Source: Epiperipatus broadwayi
Taxonomy: Eukaryota; Onychophora; Udeonychophora; Euonychophora; Peripatidae
Assembly: GCA_028023455.1 (NCBI GenBank)
Contig: JAQFVV010012402.1
Location: 13,448,483 to 13,512,482, forward strand
Direction of reading: 5' to 3'
DNA: 64,000 bases
The translations under genes were made by a program, and so were the position numbers. Below are positions 46,803 through 58,761 of this stretch, one piece after another. The notes under the pieces were generated by a model, which saw only the letters and a program-made list of their open reading frames with translations, ran no database searches and was not told where the DNA came from. Within the stretch, counting starts at the first letter, position 1. Every line of letters starts with the position of its first letter.

Positions 46803-49800
46803 CTACAACAGAAATGTATATGCAAATTAATAAATATGTTTGATTAAAAATATATATAAAATATCGGAATATTTTTATTAAATACAATAAAAATAATTAT
46901 AATTACTTACAGTAATTAGTTAAAGATACAATTAAATATACTTACCACATTATTTTTTTTTAAAAAAGGATATTTATCTGGCGTAACGATTTTTTTTTTT
47001 TAGTCAGTTTAATTATTAATAAAATGTTATAAAGAATACTGTAGAGATTCCAATCAAAAGATAGATTCACAAGTATTTTTATTAAAATCTTCAATTCTGA
47101 TCTGCTGCCATAGAATTGAATTATTTATAATGTGATTAGTTTGCTTTTGTCCACATTACATAGGCCAAGGAACAATAATTCCATTTACGAAATAAGATTC
47201 TAGTTGAATCAGGAATCCTCAAATCCAGTTGGTTTTATTGTTGGATCTGTGGGGAGGGGGAGAACTTCATAAGAATTCCATTTTTTATGCCATATTTCTC
47301 TAATTGTAGATTTTTGATAAAATATCAAAAGCAGGTATTTATTTGAGGCAAATCATAGGTGATGAAACTATATCCTGAGTCATTCTGAAATTCAATCTAT
47401 TTAATAGTTTTATATATATAATAATAGATAATTTCTAATATTTGGTGAAGAAATATGTGAATGAACATGAATTACTAATATAAACCACTAATATATCTCA
47501 TGGCAATATTTTTAAGTATTCAGAAGTTTAATGTGGGAACTTTTTGTACAAACAAGGGCATAATATTCAACAGTATAATATGCTAGTATTAAGAAGGTAA
47601 AAAAAAAAAGGTTTTAAAAAGTAAAAGAGATCACAGAACAGCAAAATAATGAAATGAACCATATTAAAAAGCAGTCTGAATTACCATGATTTTCAAAAAA
47701 CTATAACTCCAAACATTACAAATAGCAGTATGATCAACATATAAAACAATCTTGGTAGTAACAAATTACTGTTTTTATTTCTAATCACTAGATGTATATC
47801 GAAATATTTGAAACTTAGATTCTTGAATGACTGTTGAATGGCAGAAACTTAAAGTTATCAAAATATAATAACTTCATGAGATTAAAAAGAAAATTCATAA
47901 AGTGATATATGAGAATAATTAATGAATAGATATAGTTTCTATGAACAAACTTCTGCAGAATCATAAAAATTGAATACCATCAGAAACAGAAAAGTTTCTA
48001 TGAATTCATATGTCAAATCAGTCTTCAACTTATTTTATATGAAATATTGTAATAATTATTGCACTAGATCAAATTCTCCATTCCTTGTAAGGTTCAATGA
48101 TACAGAATAAAAAATATATCAAAAGATCTTCATACAATATAAAACAATAATTGAGTTTTGGTGACTTATTCATCACACTTTTTGTACTTTATATGTACTG
48201 GAAATTTTTCATATAAATGTGGACATATTTAAACCAAGTGTGGCAGTATCTGGTGCACAAATAATCAATTATAAAAGTTTTAAATTTCAAATTACAATAC
48301 TGTTTCTCTACATCTAAAACTAATTTGCTGCTATGTACTAATCTTCCTAAAAATCATCTACATAAAATTCTATTAATTTTAAAATAATTTGGTACTCATT
48401 AGAAACAATCAATTGAAATTTAAATACTTTTGTACAATAATCTTTTTTAAAATTAAATTTAGAAGTCATCAATCCAAATGTATTTATTTTAACAAAATCT
48501 GGAATGTTTATTTAAAACAATGTAATATGAATTTGGTTTCCTATGCAGGTTCATCCTGACCTTCAAACATATATGCCATTTTATGCATGCAGTAATAAAT
48601 TATAATATGTCCAATTCATCAGAAAATTAAGAAATCCACATTAATCTTTAGTAGATAGCTTATATAAAAAGCTTGATATTACTTGAGCCCTAAATGCATG
48701 TTTGGAACAATTATCTCTAATAATTTGGTACACATTTGATTAGAATAAAATTATAATTTATATAAGAAAAAAGTTTAAAATTTGAATGGATTTATTAAGC
48801 TGCATGTGAATTAAATATATATAATGAAAAGTACACACTGAAAAAGTGGACAAATTAAACTTTACAAATATGGAGAAAACATTTTTCTTATACAAATATA
48901 AAAAATTTAATGACAATAAAAATAATTTTTATTTACTTTTAAAATATAAATTGTCTTCATGTTTACAAAAGTCATTTTTAATTGTTTTGTTCAATTTGAG
49001 AGATTTAACTTGATTTTATTAATGCAGACAAAATATATAAAATGCTTAACTTTTCTGCAGAAAAATTTGCAGATTTGCTATACAGACAAATTAATTCTAT
49101 AAATCTTTACATTTTATACAAATAATACATTAAATATATAATTCTGCCTTCTCTATTAACCGTTTGTATCATATCATAAATTTGTTAAAAAGTGTCAATT
49201 ATAATTTTTTTCTTACTACAAACAAGTCTTCATAAGAATTTGCTACATAATCAGTTATAGCAAAAACTTTTTCCAATTAATGTTTAATCATTACTTATTT
49301 GACTTGAATAAATTCTTAAAAAAAACTAATAGTTAGATGCTCATAAAAAAATAATTTTCTTCTAAAACTAACAATACGATAATGTTTATTTTTGAAAAGA
49401 ATTTTTCAGTTTTTTCAATTGCTAAAAATTTTAATATGAAATAAATTGTTGCAGTAAGCACCACAAAATAGTTAATACTGGATTTTTATAACCTATAAAA
49501 ATTTATTGTTAAAGGGTTAAGATTCTATTTCTTACTGCAGATTTTTCATTTTTTAAATTTGATTTGTAACTTTCTTATGAAATTTTAAAAACTCTCAATC
49601 AGAGAACAACACTATATATGAATTTTAATTTGATAACTTTTTTTAATATTTTTGAGTATTATGTGGAGAATATTCTTATTTTGAAATTTTAAGGTTTTTT
49701 TTTTTTAATATCATGTTGGAGAAATTCCAGACACATGCACATCCAAGTCCAAACATATTGCATTTATTGCAAAATCAATCAACGAATTCAACACAATTCA

Positions 49801-51021
49801 AGAATAGCGATAACAAAAAAAAGCAAACTAATTTAAAAGATACATTGTGGAAAATTATCAGATAAATTGTTATCAGCAGAAAGTGCACTATAATTACATT
49901 TTCAAGAAATATTTGAAGTTATTTTAAATATTTGGAGGTAGATACCATACAAGATTAATGCCAACAGCAAAAAAATTAAATATCAAAATTAACACTGATT
50001 ATATTTATCATAGTACTAATGGAAACAAAAATTCAAATTAAAAAAAAAAAAAATCAACTAGATAGTAAAAACTATAAAATTCAAATCTAAAAATTATAAA
50101 CATTACTTAAGTTCATTAAATTACTATTAAAACAAAGTAAGTAAATGACCTATCAGCCTCCTACTAAAGTTGACAGCATAATCTTCCACTTTATATCATC
50201 CTATTCATAAACTAGCCATTTATGCAGATAATATGAGAAATAATGAATAACAGATGATAGTGCCCAAATAGTTCCCTCCAGAAATTTTTTTAGCTTTCGA
50301 CTCTTCTCAATAAAAAGCAGGGTTCTGAATTACAATTACCCAGAAGCTGACTTTGCTTATATAATATTATTCAAACATTTTAAAAAGTTTTAAACACAAG
50401 CATACTTACTTGTTTAATTATGGAGAGAAATCCTAAATCTGTAACTTTGCATTTTAATGACCTCAATTATGAGCTAACTGATGTATGGCTATAATGCAAA
50501 TATGAGGCTTCCTAATGACCAAGAGCAAAAAATCTTCTTTAGTTATATATTTATAAATAATTTCCTCTTTTAATTAAATATGTCTTTGTTTATAGTTTTA
50601 TTTTCAGTTTTTTTCTGAAAATATAAAATGATCTTTATAATTGTTTACATTTTTCATTTTCTTAATAGTAATCCAAAGCTTTTTCCATTATTTTTTAAAA
50701 TAATTGCAATTTTTTTTAAAAGCTTGCATTATATAGTCTAAATTTTTAAGTAACTTTTAGCATAATATTTTTTTTCTTCTAATGTTTAATTTATGATAAA
50801 ATTATCAGAATAGAATATCAGTTCTACAATGCACTTTTTAAATATTATTCCTAAATCTGTATAATACCTAACATGAAATCTATTTTCAATATAAATTTTA
50901 TAGTTTTTAAACTCTTTATTAAGTTACCCAAAGTTTCACGTTTCATATTTTCTCTTTTTTAAAAATCTCAGATCTGAAGTTTTATATCAATTACAAATTA
51001 CAGGTTTCTTATAACTTTTGA
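46803..51021 (-). other. Intron of the Prp39-like gene (left part)
   Basis: This is AT-rich sequence between the acceptor at 46803 and a Merlin-type element. No other exon or repeat is clearly recognised over 4.2 kb. Confidence 0.5.
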
Positions 51022-52119
51022 TATTGTTCTATTAGCTCATGTCAGCCGCTTGATGGTGTTGATGCCATGCAAAAAACACAGAAATATAAAGTTATCGGAC
51101 TGCTGGCATAAAAATTAATTTTTAATATCTTTATATATTAAAGTATGTTAGCATATCTACAAAATCAACAAGTTTGTTGATTTGTTATTTAGTTGATGAT
51201 GTGGAATATATGTATATAAATAAGAAGAAGTCGGATGATAGAGATTAAAATAAGTTCAAAACAATTTTTTCTTTAAATTTTACTCTCAACCTGCTATGTA
51301 AGACAGAACTCGTTTGTAAATAAATTAGATAAGCTATATTTATTATATATGTATACTTAATCAAACCAGATAGGTATTAATTAATTACGCATTAGAAGGC
51401 CAATAGTTATATACACATCTGCTAATTTAATCTTTGGAATAAAGAGGTACCATGCGATTTTTTTCATACATTTAGATATTCAATAAGAATCAGATCTATG
51501 TGCATAAATAGTTCGACGATAGCTATTAATAATTACTCATGTTAAGAAAAAAATGCTGGTATAATACCTGCACCTAAATTAATTAATCTTCAGTCTCATC
51601 GTTTCGCTGCACACACATCTCCTGGCATGTAGGAGTATGTTATTGTCCTGTAAAAATGCCACTACGCCAGCTTCTGTGGACAGCAGTTGGCACAATTTGA
51701 ACAGCTCAGTTTTGCAGTCAGCCATTTTATTTGTCGCGAACGTGTTCTCGCGCAAACGTGAGCTGGTCCCTTTCCGAATTTTTTGAAGGTTCCACGTTGA
51801 GTAAGGAAGCATGGCGACAGGTTTACAATTGTTAGGAGGTAATAGTAGGTCAGATGACTGGTAAGCTAATTACTTTGACATGCATATTTGAAGAGTTGTG
51901 GCAGGCTGAAGTACAGACACCCATACTGTAACGAACTTTGAACTGTGAGCATTGGGATAAAGTGTGTAACACGAAGCAGCAGGCCGGCAAGCAAAACAGG
52001 CCCCCCTTCTGTGCTTTCGCAAAGCAATAGGGCCGGTGATGGCTGCGTAAACGGCATTTTATGTGTTTCTGCATATAAATAACGCCATCAAGCAACTGAC
52101 AGAAGCTAATAGAACAATA
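51022..52119 (-). mobile_element. Merlin-type element with 5' transposase remnant, inside an intron
   Basis: TATTGTTCTATTAGCT at 51022 pairs with its reverse complement ending at 52119, and CTTGATGGTGTTGATGCC inside the left end pairs with the right end's inverted CTTGATGGCGTTAT. CTTGATGG sits 27 bases from the tip, as in the element at 20265-21289. The 51580-52030 part is G+C-rich and CpG-rich for this window (GTCGCGAACGTGTTCTCGCG). A transposase N-terminus is on the minus strand. No target duplication was identified. Confidence 0.7.
51579..51725 (-). pseudogene. Merlin/ISXO2-like transposase N-terminal fragment
   Basis: A 48-codon frame starts at the ATG 51725-51723, in good context (AAAATGG). 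It encodes MADCKTELFKLCQLLSTEAG, then VAFLQDNNILLHARRC and ETMRL. The FLQ...LLH.RRC.C...M.L pattern matches the N-terminal region of ISXO2-like transposases, which precedes a zinc ribbon and the DDE core. Here the frame stops at 51579 (KIN then TAA) and the core is absent, so the element relies on transposase from elsewhere. A longer reading from 51812 adds an unrelated N-terminal extension and is less likely. Confidence 0.55.
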
Positions 52120-52300
52120 CCCAATTTTAGGTTTTCATTATATGATTATACATAAAATAAAATCTTATAAAATACCAGGGAAAATTTTTTTTCAACTTTT
52201 CTTTTTATATGTGATTTTAATTTCACCATTATTTCCATTATGTTGTATAAACTTAATTCAATGTAATTAAAAACATTAATTTTATTGATCATAAACTTAC

Positions 52301-52448
52301 ATGTGCGTAGGATGACCATGGACTAGTAGAATAATATGCAAGAGCAGTGGCATCTGTAGTTGTTGTTGCAGCTGCTGAAGATGGTATAGTTGATGTTATT
52401 GTTCCATTAGATTCAATTCTTACTTTTTTTTCTAATGATCCATCATCT
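52301..52448 (-). CDS. Prp39-like protein, penultimate coding exon
   Basis: On the minus strand the exon is bounded by TTTTTATTATAG and by CGCACAT|GTAAGT. It has 148 nt: one base completing a Gly codon from the upstream exon, then 49 codons ending in phase 0. The peptide begins DDGSLEKKVRIESNGT, runs through an Ala/Thr-rich stretch and ends AYYSTSPWSSYAH. The acidic-basic EKKVRIE segment followed by an aromatic low-complexity tail parallels the end of PRPF39, where RKRK...EKK precedes a Tyr/Trp-rich terminus. The reading frame, both splice sites and exact phase agreement with the flanking exons make this a secure exon. The name is an inference. Confidence 0.75.
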
Positions 52449-52793
52449 CTATAATAAAAAATATTTTTTAATCAATGCTATACAGAGTTCCTTTTTTAAA
52501 CTATAATTTTAATATAAATCCAATTTTTATTTGTTCTCCCTCTGTTTTTACTAAATTACCAAATAAATCTAGATGTAGGAAGATGTATATTTTCTATATA
52601 TTCACATTTTATCATTCAATAGTAACATTTAATTTTAAAATATTGCTTTATAAATAAAAATAAAATTATTACTACAATTTGGTCACACTCTTAAAAATAA
52701 CCGAAGCAAAAATAATATATATACAAAAACAAATATAAATGACTAAATAATCATCTGAGCTTGTTTTTCTTTTTTACAAATATTATGACTTTA

Positions 52794-53247
52794 GTTGTAT
52801 TATGTATTGGATTATTTCCAACATCTAATATTAAGTATTGGATGTCTTTAGAAAAATTAAATTTTATTTAAATTTTCACATTTCCTTTAACTGTTAATAA
52901 TAGTATAATGTTTTGAGAGGTATTAGTCTCCTCTCTTCTTCAGATGTTACTGGTCTGACCAATGACAGTACTAGCATGGGAATTGAACCTGACCCCTTAG
53001 ATTCTTGAATATTAAATTTTAAAGTAACACTCTGAGCCATCCTGCTAAATGCAACAGTAGATAGAAATTTCATATATTTATTTATGAGGTTCTTTTCCTG
53101 GTTTTTCTACTTTTTCCTAAGACTAACCTGTATGCTATTACTAACAGTTGAATAATACTATGAAAATTTAAATAAAATTTAATTTTTCTAAAGACATTCA
53201 ATACTTAATATTAGATGATACAAATAATCCAATATATAAATACAACC
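52794..53247. mobile_element. Palindromic element R5, copy 1, with a tRNA-like centre
   Basis: Left arm (52794-52910) and right arm (53128-53247) are reverse complements: CATCTAATATTAAGTATTGG against its partner TTCAATACTTAATATTAGAT. The centre (52925-53050), read on the minus strand, has box A-like GGATGGCTCAGAGTG and box B GGTTCAATTCC. That is a nearly canonical pol III promoter pair. The right edge shares AACCTTCAGGAAAACACT with the inverted AGTGTTTTCCTGAAGGTT at 56072-56089. Confidence 0.75.
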
Positions 53248-53439
53248 TTCAGGAAAACACTGGTATGATTTCTGTAACAAAAGAATTTTAAGAAAACATA
53301 TCTCCTTCATATCATTAATAAATTGTAACATCATTTTCTTAATGTAATATTCATAAAGTCAAAATCATCAAAACTAGAAAGGCTAGCCCATTGATAATGA
53401 GAAAATTACATTTCCATAGGCAAAAAAAGTTTTTGAAAA

Positions 53440-53815
53440 AGAAGATATTGCTCAGAACATATTTAATTGCAATGAAAGTCAGAATTTTGCTATTCATTTT
53501 ATTTAATTAAAAAAAATGAAGATTATGATACATTACATTTTTTCATTTTTATTTTTTGAATAAATATGAATGAGTGAACCCAACACATCATAAATATATG
53601 TAAACATACCTCAATTTAATATTAATAACTACATTATTATTTTTTAATTTTGTTTAAAGTATAATCTTAATTTATACATGCAAACTATATATATATAAAA
53701 TGTCTGTTATATACATGTACTTGCTGAAAAGTACTCACACTTGCAATTCAATAAACATACATATCCTATTGTAATCAAAGCATATCAACAAATGTGAGCT
53801 ATTGAATGTGATATA
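53440..53815 (+). repeat. Dispersed repeat R8, copy 2
   Basis: Partner of 27715-28120, same orientation. Confidence 0.7.
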
Positions 53816-55004
53816 TGGGGGAGTTTGGAAAAAAATGCTTTAAATTAAAGTAATAATTGAGCATTATTAAATAATTTTATTATTTTGTTCTTTTATATAT
53901 ATATACATTTAGTAAGAATAAGTCACTAATTCTACTTTTATGTATACAATCTTTGCCTGACAAAAAATTATAGTATAAAAGACAAACAAGTGCTATAACT
54001 AAAGAACATTCAAACTCCAGCAGTATGTATTACTGTTAGCCACTTCTTTTAACTTACACACTATCCTATGTGTATGTGATATGATGCACTAGCTCTAATG
54101 TCATGTGTTGACCGTCTTTGGCATTTTCTACATTGATAATTCATCTTTTGGGGAAAAATTATCTCAACAATGTTTAAAATGTTCTAATAATTGTTACTTA
54201 AAAATATATTTACAATTATTAAATCAAAATAAATATGATTATAGTCAGTCTAAAATTCTTCAACATACGAACTCAAAAGCACTTCAACACAATATTAAGA
54301 ATGATCTCATTTTTTAGTTAAAGAGATTTGCAATAACAAGATCAAAGTTAATCTAATTAAAGATTTTAAAATTATTAAACACAATTTAAAATATCAAATA
54401 AAAAGTTGAAAAAATAAATAATTTAAAAGATTTTTTCCTTTGACATTAAATTTGTTTTTTTTCATAATTTTTTAATTAAAAGAATTTGCCAAAACAAAAC
54501 AATTAAAGTGATCATAACATCAATAGCTATATGAAAATAATTAAATAAACGAAAATTCATCCACAATTTAAAAAATAAAAGCTGACCAAAGATAACCAAA
54601 AATTTTAAGAACTATAATGTAATTGTTTTGTGAATTTCTATGCTATATTGCATCTAATGGAGTAACGGCCATATTAAAAGCAATTATTTCTCTAAAATTA
54701 GACATTTATATAATTATTATTTATATTATAAAACTTCCAATTTCCACACACTTATAATAAAAATATTGGAAAATTTTTGGCTGAACCACCAGCATCAGTT
54801 TTTTCACATAAATTTTTAATGAATGATAAAATTATTATTATTTACATTAAAAATTAACTTTCTGAAGAATAGTTTGTTTTTTTTTTTAAAAAAATTTTAT
54901 TACTATTCTGGAATGCATTCCTTTCCCCGTATATTATCAATTTTACAAGGTATGAAAATTAATACAAGTTAGCTAATTTAAATCTAGTATCAGATAATTT
55001 GTAA
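53816..55004. other. Intronic AT-rich sequence
   Basis: Nothing recognised. The open frame at 54105-54317 has no domain. Confidence 0.5.
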
Positions 55005-55054
55005 ATATTAATTCTTATTAAGCGCAATGTCAGCACGTAATATTTAAATAAGGT

Positions 55055-55196
55055 TAACCTTAGTACATGCGCCTTGAGTGCTTAATTTATTACAAAAGAG
55101 ACCTCTACAAATCTAAACGCAAGTAAGTCTGCATTTAGATTTGTAGAGGTCTCTCTTGTAATAAATTAAGCACTCAAGGCGCATGTACTAAGGTTA
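55055..55196. repeat. Near-perfect 67-bp hairpin with 8-base loop
   Basis: 55055-55121 and 55130-55196 are reverse complements with two mismatches over 67 positions; the loop is AGTAAGTC. The arm phrase CCTTGAGTGCTTAATTT recurs at 62947 and 63293, and the upstream TTGTAAATATTAATTCTTAT recurs at 63218. It therefore belongs to the family that forms the tandem repeat at the right end of the window. Confidence 0.9.
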
Positions 55197-56071
55197 TAGC
55201 CTCATTTAAGTATCGGATAATTTGTAACTTTCAGTAAGTAATATAGAATTATGTTATTTACCATTAAGCACAAAGAATATACAAGGGATCTTCACTATCA
55301 TATCTGCACCAAATATGATTTGCATTATCACAAGACAGAAATTGTAATCGTAATAAAACAATTAGCTGTTTCGTGAATCAAAGTTCACAAAATAAAATCC
55401 TTTCACAAAGTGCAAGCTTAAAAAATAAATGCAAGTAATTCAAAAATATGATAAGTACTTTCAGTAGTATCATAATAAGTATTTGTATAGATACCATAGT
55501 ACATTTTTGTAGATACAATTAACATTAACAACTAATCTAAAAAGAAAATGCTATAACAGCTTAAATATGAAATAAAATGTTACTAAAAATAAATGAAAAA
55601 TGTAGGTATTGTCTATTTTTTGAAAATTCTGTACTTGAAGCTGCTTTTAAAATTTAGGATAAAAAAATTAATCAATGATTAATTAAAAGTAAAGGTTATT
55701 TGTGAAATTGTAAAATTCAAGTATAAGTTTACTGCAAATAAAAATTTGAACGTAAATTTATCCAGATAAGACAAACTTCATGGAATAAAATACAAAACAA
55801 ATTTTAAATTTAACCATAAAAAAAAGAACAATGTAAATATATTTAAATTAACTAAATGACCTACACATATAGTGCTTAGGAAAAAAATATTTTAATTTAT
55901 AAAGTAAAATTTCTGAAAAATATCTTCAAACTCTTAACATCAATTATTTGAAAATTTAAAAGACCACTTGTTTCACTAAAGAAAATAATTCATTTTGTAA
56001 GTATATTTATATTTATTTGAAGGTAAAATTATTATTAGCTAAATTACTCAAAAAAATGCTAAACAATATTT
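55197..56071. other. Intronic AT-rich sequence
   Basis: Nothing recognised. Confidence 0.5.
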
Positions 56072-56414
56072 AGTGTTTTCCTGAAGGTTTGTGATGATCG
56101 TGTTCTAGCTGTATTTTTATGTTGGACTATTTCCATCATCTAATATGTGTGTCGAATGTCTTTAGAAAAGTTTAATTTTATTTAAATATTCCAAATACAT
56201 TCAACTGTTAGTAATATCACAGCAAACAAGTTAGTATATGCACTATATTAACCTGTTTGCTGTGATATTACTAATAGTTGGTGCATATACTAACCTGTTT
56301 GTTGTGATATTACTAACAGTTGAATGTATTTGGAATATTTAAATAAAATTAAACTTTTCTAAAGACATTCAACACATATATTAGATGGAAATAGTCCAAT
56401 ATAAAAATACAGCT
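56072..56414. mobile_element. Palindromic element R5, copy 2
   Basis: Arms of about 135 bp (56107-56242 and 56281-56414) are near-perfect reverse complements, for example CATTCAACTGTTAGTAATAT on the left against ATATTACTAACAGTTGAATG on the right. The short centre repeats part of the right arm (TAACCTGTTTGCTGTGATAT). The tRNA-like centre of copy 1 is absent, which shows the two parts can occur separately. Confidence 0.85.
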
Positions 56415-58761
56415 AAACAATACTTGTTTACTTCTTTGTGTTTTTATTCATAACTTTTTATTATATTATTTTCTCATACCAAACAAATATATATACAGTA
56501 AAATATTAATACTAATACATTGCATGTTTATTACTTGTAAAGGTTCAGAAAGATTCAATATAATCATGCCTCATTTGAGTCATCAAATGTAATGATATAC
56601 CCAGATTAACTCGATACAAAAATAAATATACATAAATCTACTATAATAAGAAAGAATGGCAGAACTATAACCCGAGATATAAATGACTGATTTTTCCCCC
56701 AGTCCTTCGATAAGCTATCCTGCGTAAAGCAGTTAAATGGTAAGGACCAGTTCAATAATAATTTATATGCTTGTTAGATGACTTTAACTACAATTTCATC
56801 TACCTAAAATGACAAATATATCATTCTCCAATTATGCTTTTTGGAGAAGTTAAATTATTAAAGCATCTCTTTACTGCTATACTAAGACTAATGGGAAGTT
56901 ATATTTATAATTGATAATATGATATGAATGCCACCTATAACCTAATTTAACATGACCATCACAAAATCAAGTTATTTAATTTGAACCCCTATTCACCATA
57001 ATGCTAATTTTATATGATGAAACTAATTAACACATCAATTTGAAACTTAATATCCGATTATCATATACATTGAATAATGTAAGTGTAGAATTGAGAATAA
57101 ATAACTACAAAGACTTTAAACAATAACAAAATAAATAATAATCTTAATGTTCATATCAATTTTAAAATAATTCTAAGATTAATATATAACTTATTGTATC
57201 CCATATATCTACTAAAACAAACATCAGTCTAAAATACTCATGAAACTTTTTATATTCGGTAAAAGAGTTAATTTATATTGACATCAATTTTTAAAGGTAT
57301 ATAAACAAATAATAAAGTGAGTTGGAATTCAAGACCCTAATTCCACTAAATAAAAATATATATTATATAGAAAAGTGCAACAAAATATTATATTTCAAAT
57401 ATTTTGTACACAATTACACATATAAGAATAAATACGTAAAAATATTTAAATAAACATTTTCCTCTAATAGATTTTTGAAGTTTGAAATCTAGAACTTCAC
57501 AATATTTACTTATGTTTGTTGTCTAAGTTCAAACCCCTCATGGGCCACCCTAGACTGTTCAAATTCTGTCAAGTAAGATGAACTGTCTTTATGATATTAA
57601 ATTTCTTTTCTTGAATTGAAATTACTTCCTTGGGTAATAATTACAACTTCATTATATTTTCACCATCATATGTGAAGATTTGGCAAATAGATTCAGTCAG
57701 ACACATCATAAGAGAGGCAGGAAAGTTTAATATAAAGAAACAACACTTTAGAAAATCAGGAGTTCATCTTGACAGGATTGGCTATAACTGATGCAATTGG
57801 TTGATATAGAGACTCATTTCAGTGTTTTCAGCAAATGCTTTTTCTATGCTGCTTGATGCAATGTAACTTCAGTTTCTATACAGATTATTAGAATCTTCCG
57901 ATTAATAATCATTAGTCATTAAATATAGAACTTATCTTGCTACGAAGCTTATTTGTGAAACAGCCTGCATGAATTTAATATGCAACTATTAAGTAATAGA
58001 ACATCAAATCTTTCCAACATTTAAAACTCTGCTTATTTTCTTAACTTACAAAAAACTAAGACTAAATACTAAAACTATTGTTTCTTAATTCAAGACAATT
58101 TTCTGATTTACAAATTTTATCCAATTAATTGTAGTAGATGCATATCTACAATAAGTTTTTCTGTTTACCAATAAATAAGATTTATTATCTATTTCATATT
58201 TGTTGGCTAAGCTGTGTATTGGATTGATCAATTTTTCTAAACAACTTATCCCAAATTTAGTCAACTTTTAAAAAAATAATAAGTTTATACATATATCAAA
58301 ACCATTTCTCATAAACATTATACACTTTTCATGTTGTGGACTTATTTTTATATATAAAAATCATTTCAGGTTTTGGCTGATATTATTTATGCTCTTAAAA
58401 AATTGTATTTTCCTGAATATTGTTAAGTATTTTAAAATTTTTAAACATTTTCTCCTATTTTCATGTTTATAATTTATTAATAAATAAATTATTAACTTTA
58501 TAGATAAAATCAATAAAAATAACCATGATATGTTTTCATTATTTAACATTCTTTCCTTCTAATGCTTACTCTTAATCATTTCTATTTAATTGCAGAATGT
58601 ATAAATTCTCACATATGTATCTTGATAGATTTTGGAATAAGAAAATGCTCATTTATTTCATAAGTTAAAATTCAATCACTGACTTTACCTATATATGATA
58701 ACCAAGATCTGTTTGAACTATCACAGTATATAATTGTAAATATTGCACAATTGCGATATGG
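56415..58761. other. Intronic AT-rich sequence
   Basis: Two short tRNA-like phrases on the minus strand, near 56690-56760 and 57520-57560 (box B-like GGGGTTTGAACTTAG), are too weak to call. No exon is seen. Confidence 0.45.

Noticed and set aside
51850-52095. Minus-strand open frames rich in Cys/His
   Set aside because: They overlap the terminal repeat of the Merlin element and show no domain. The openness follows from local G+C content.
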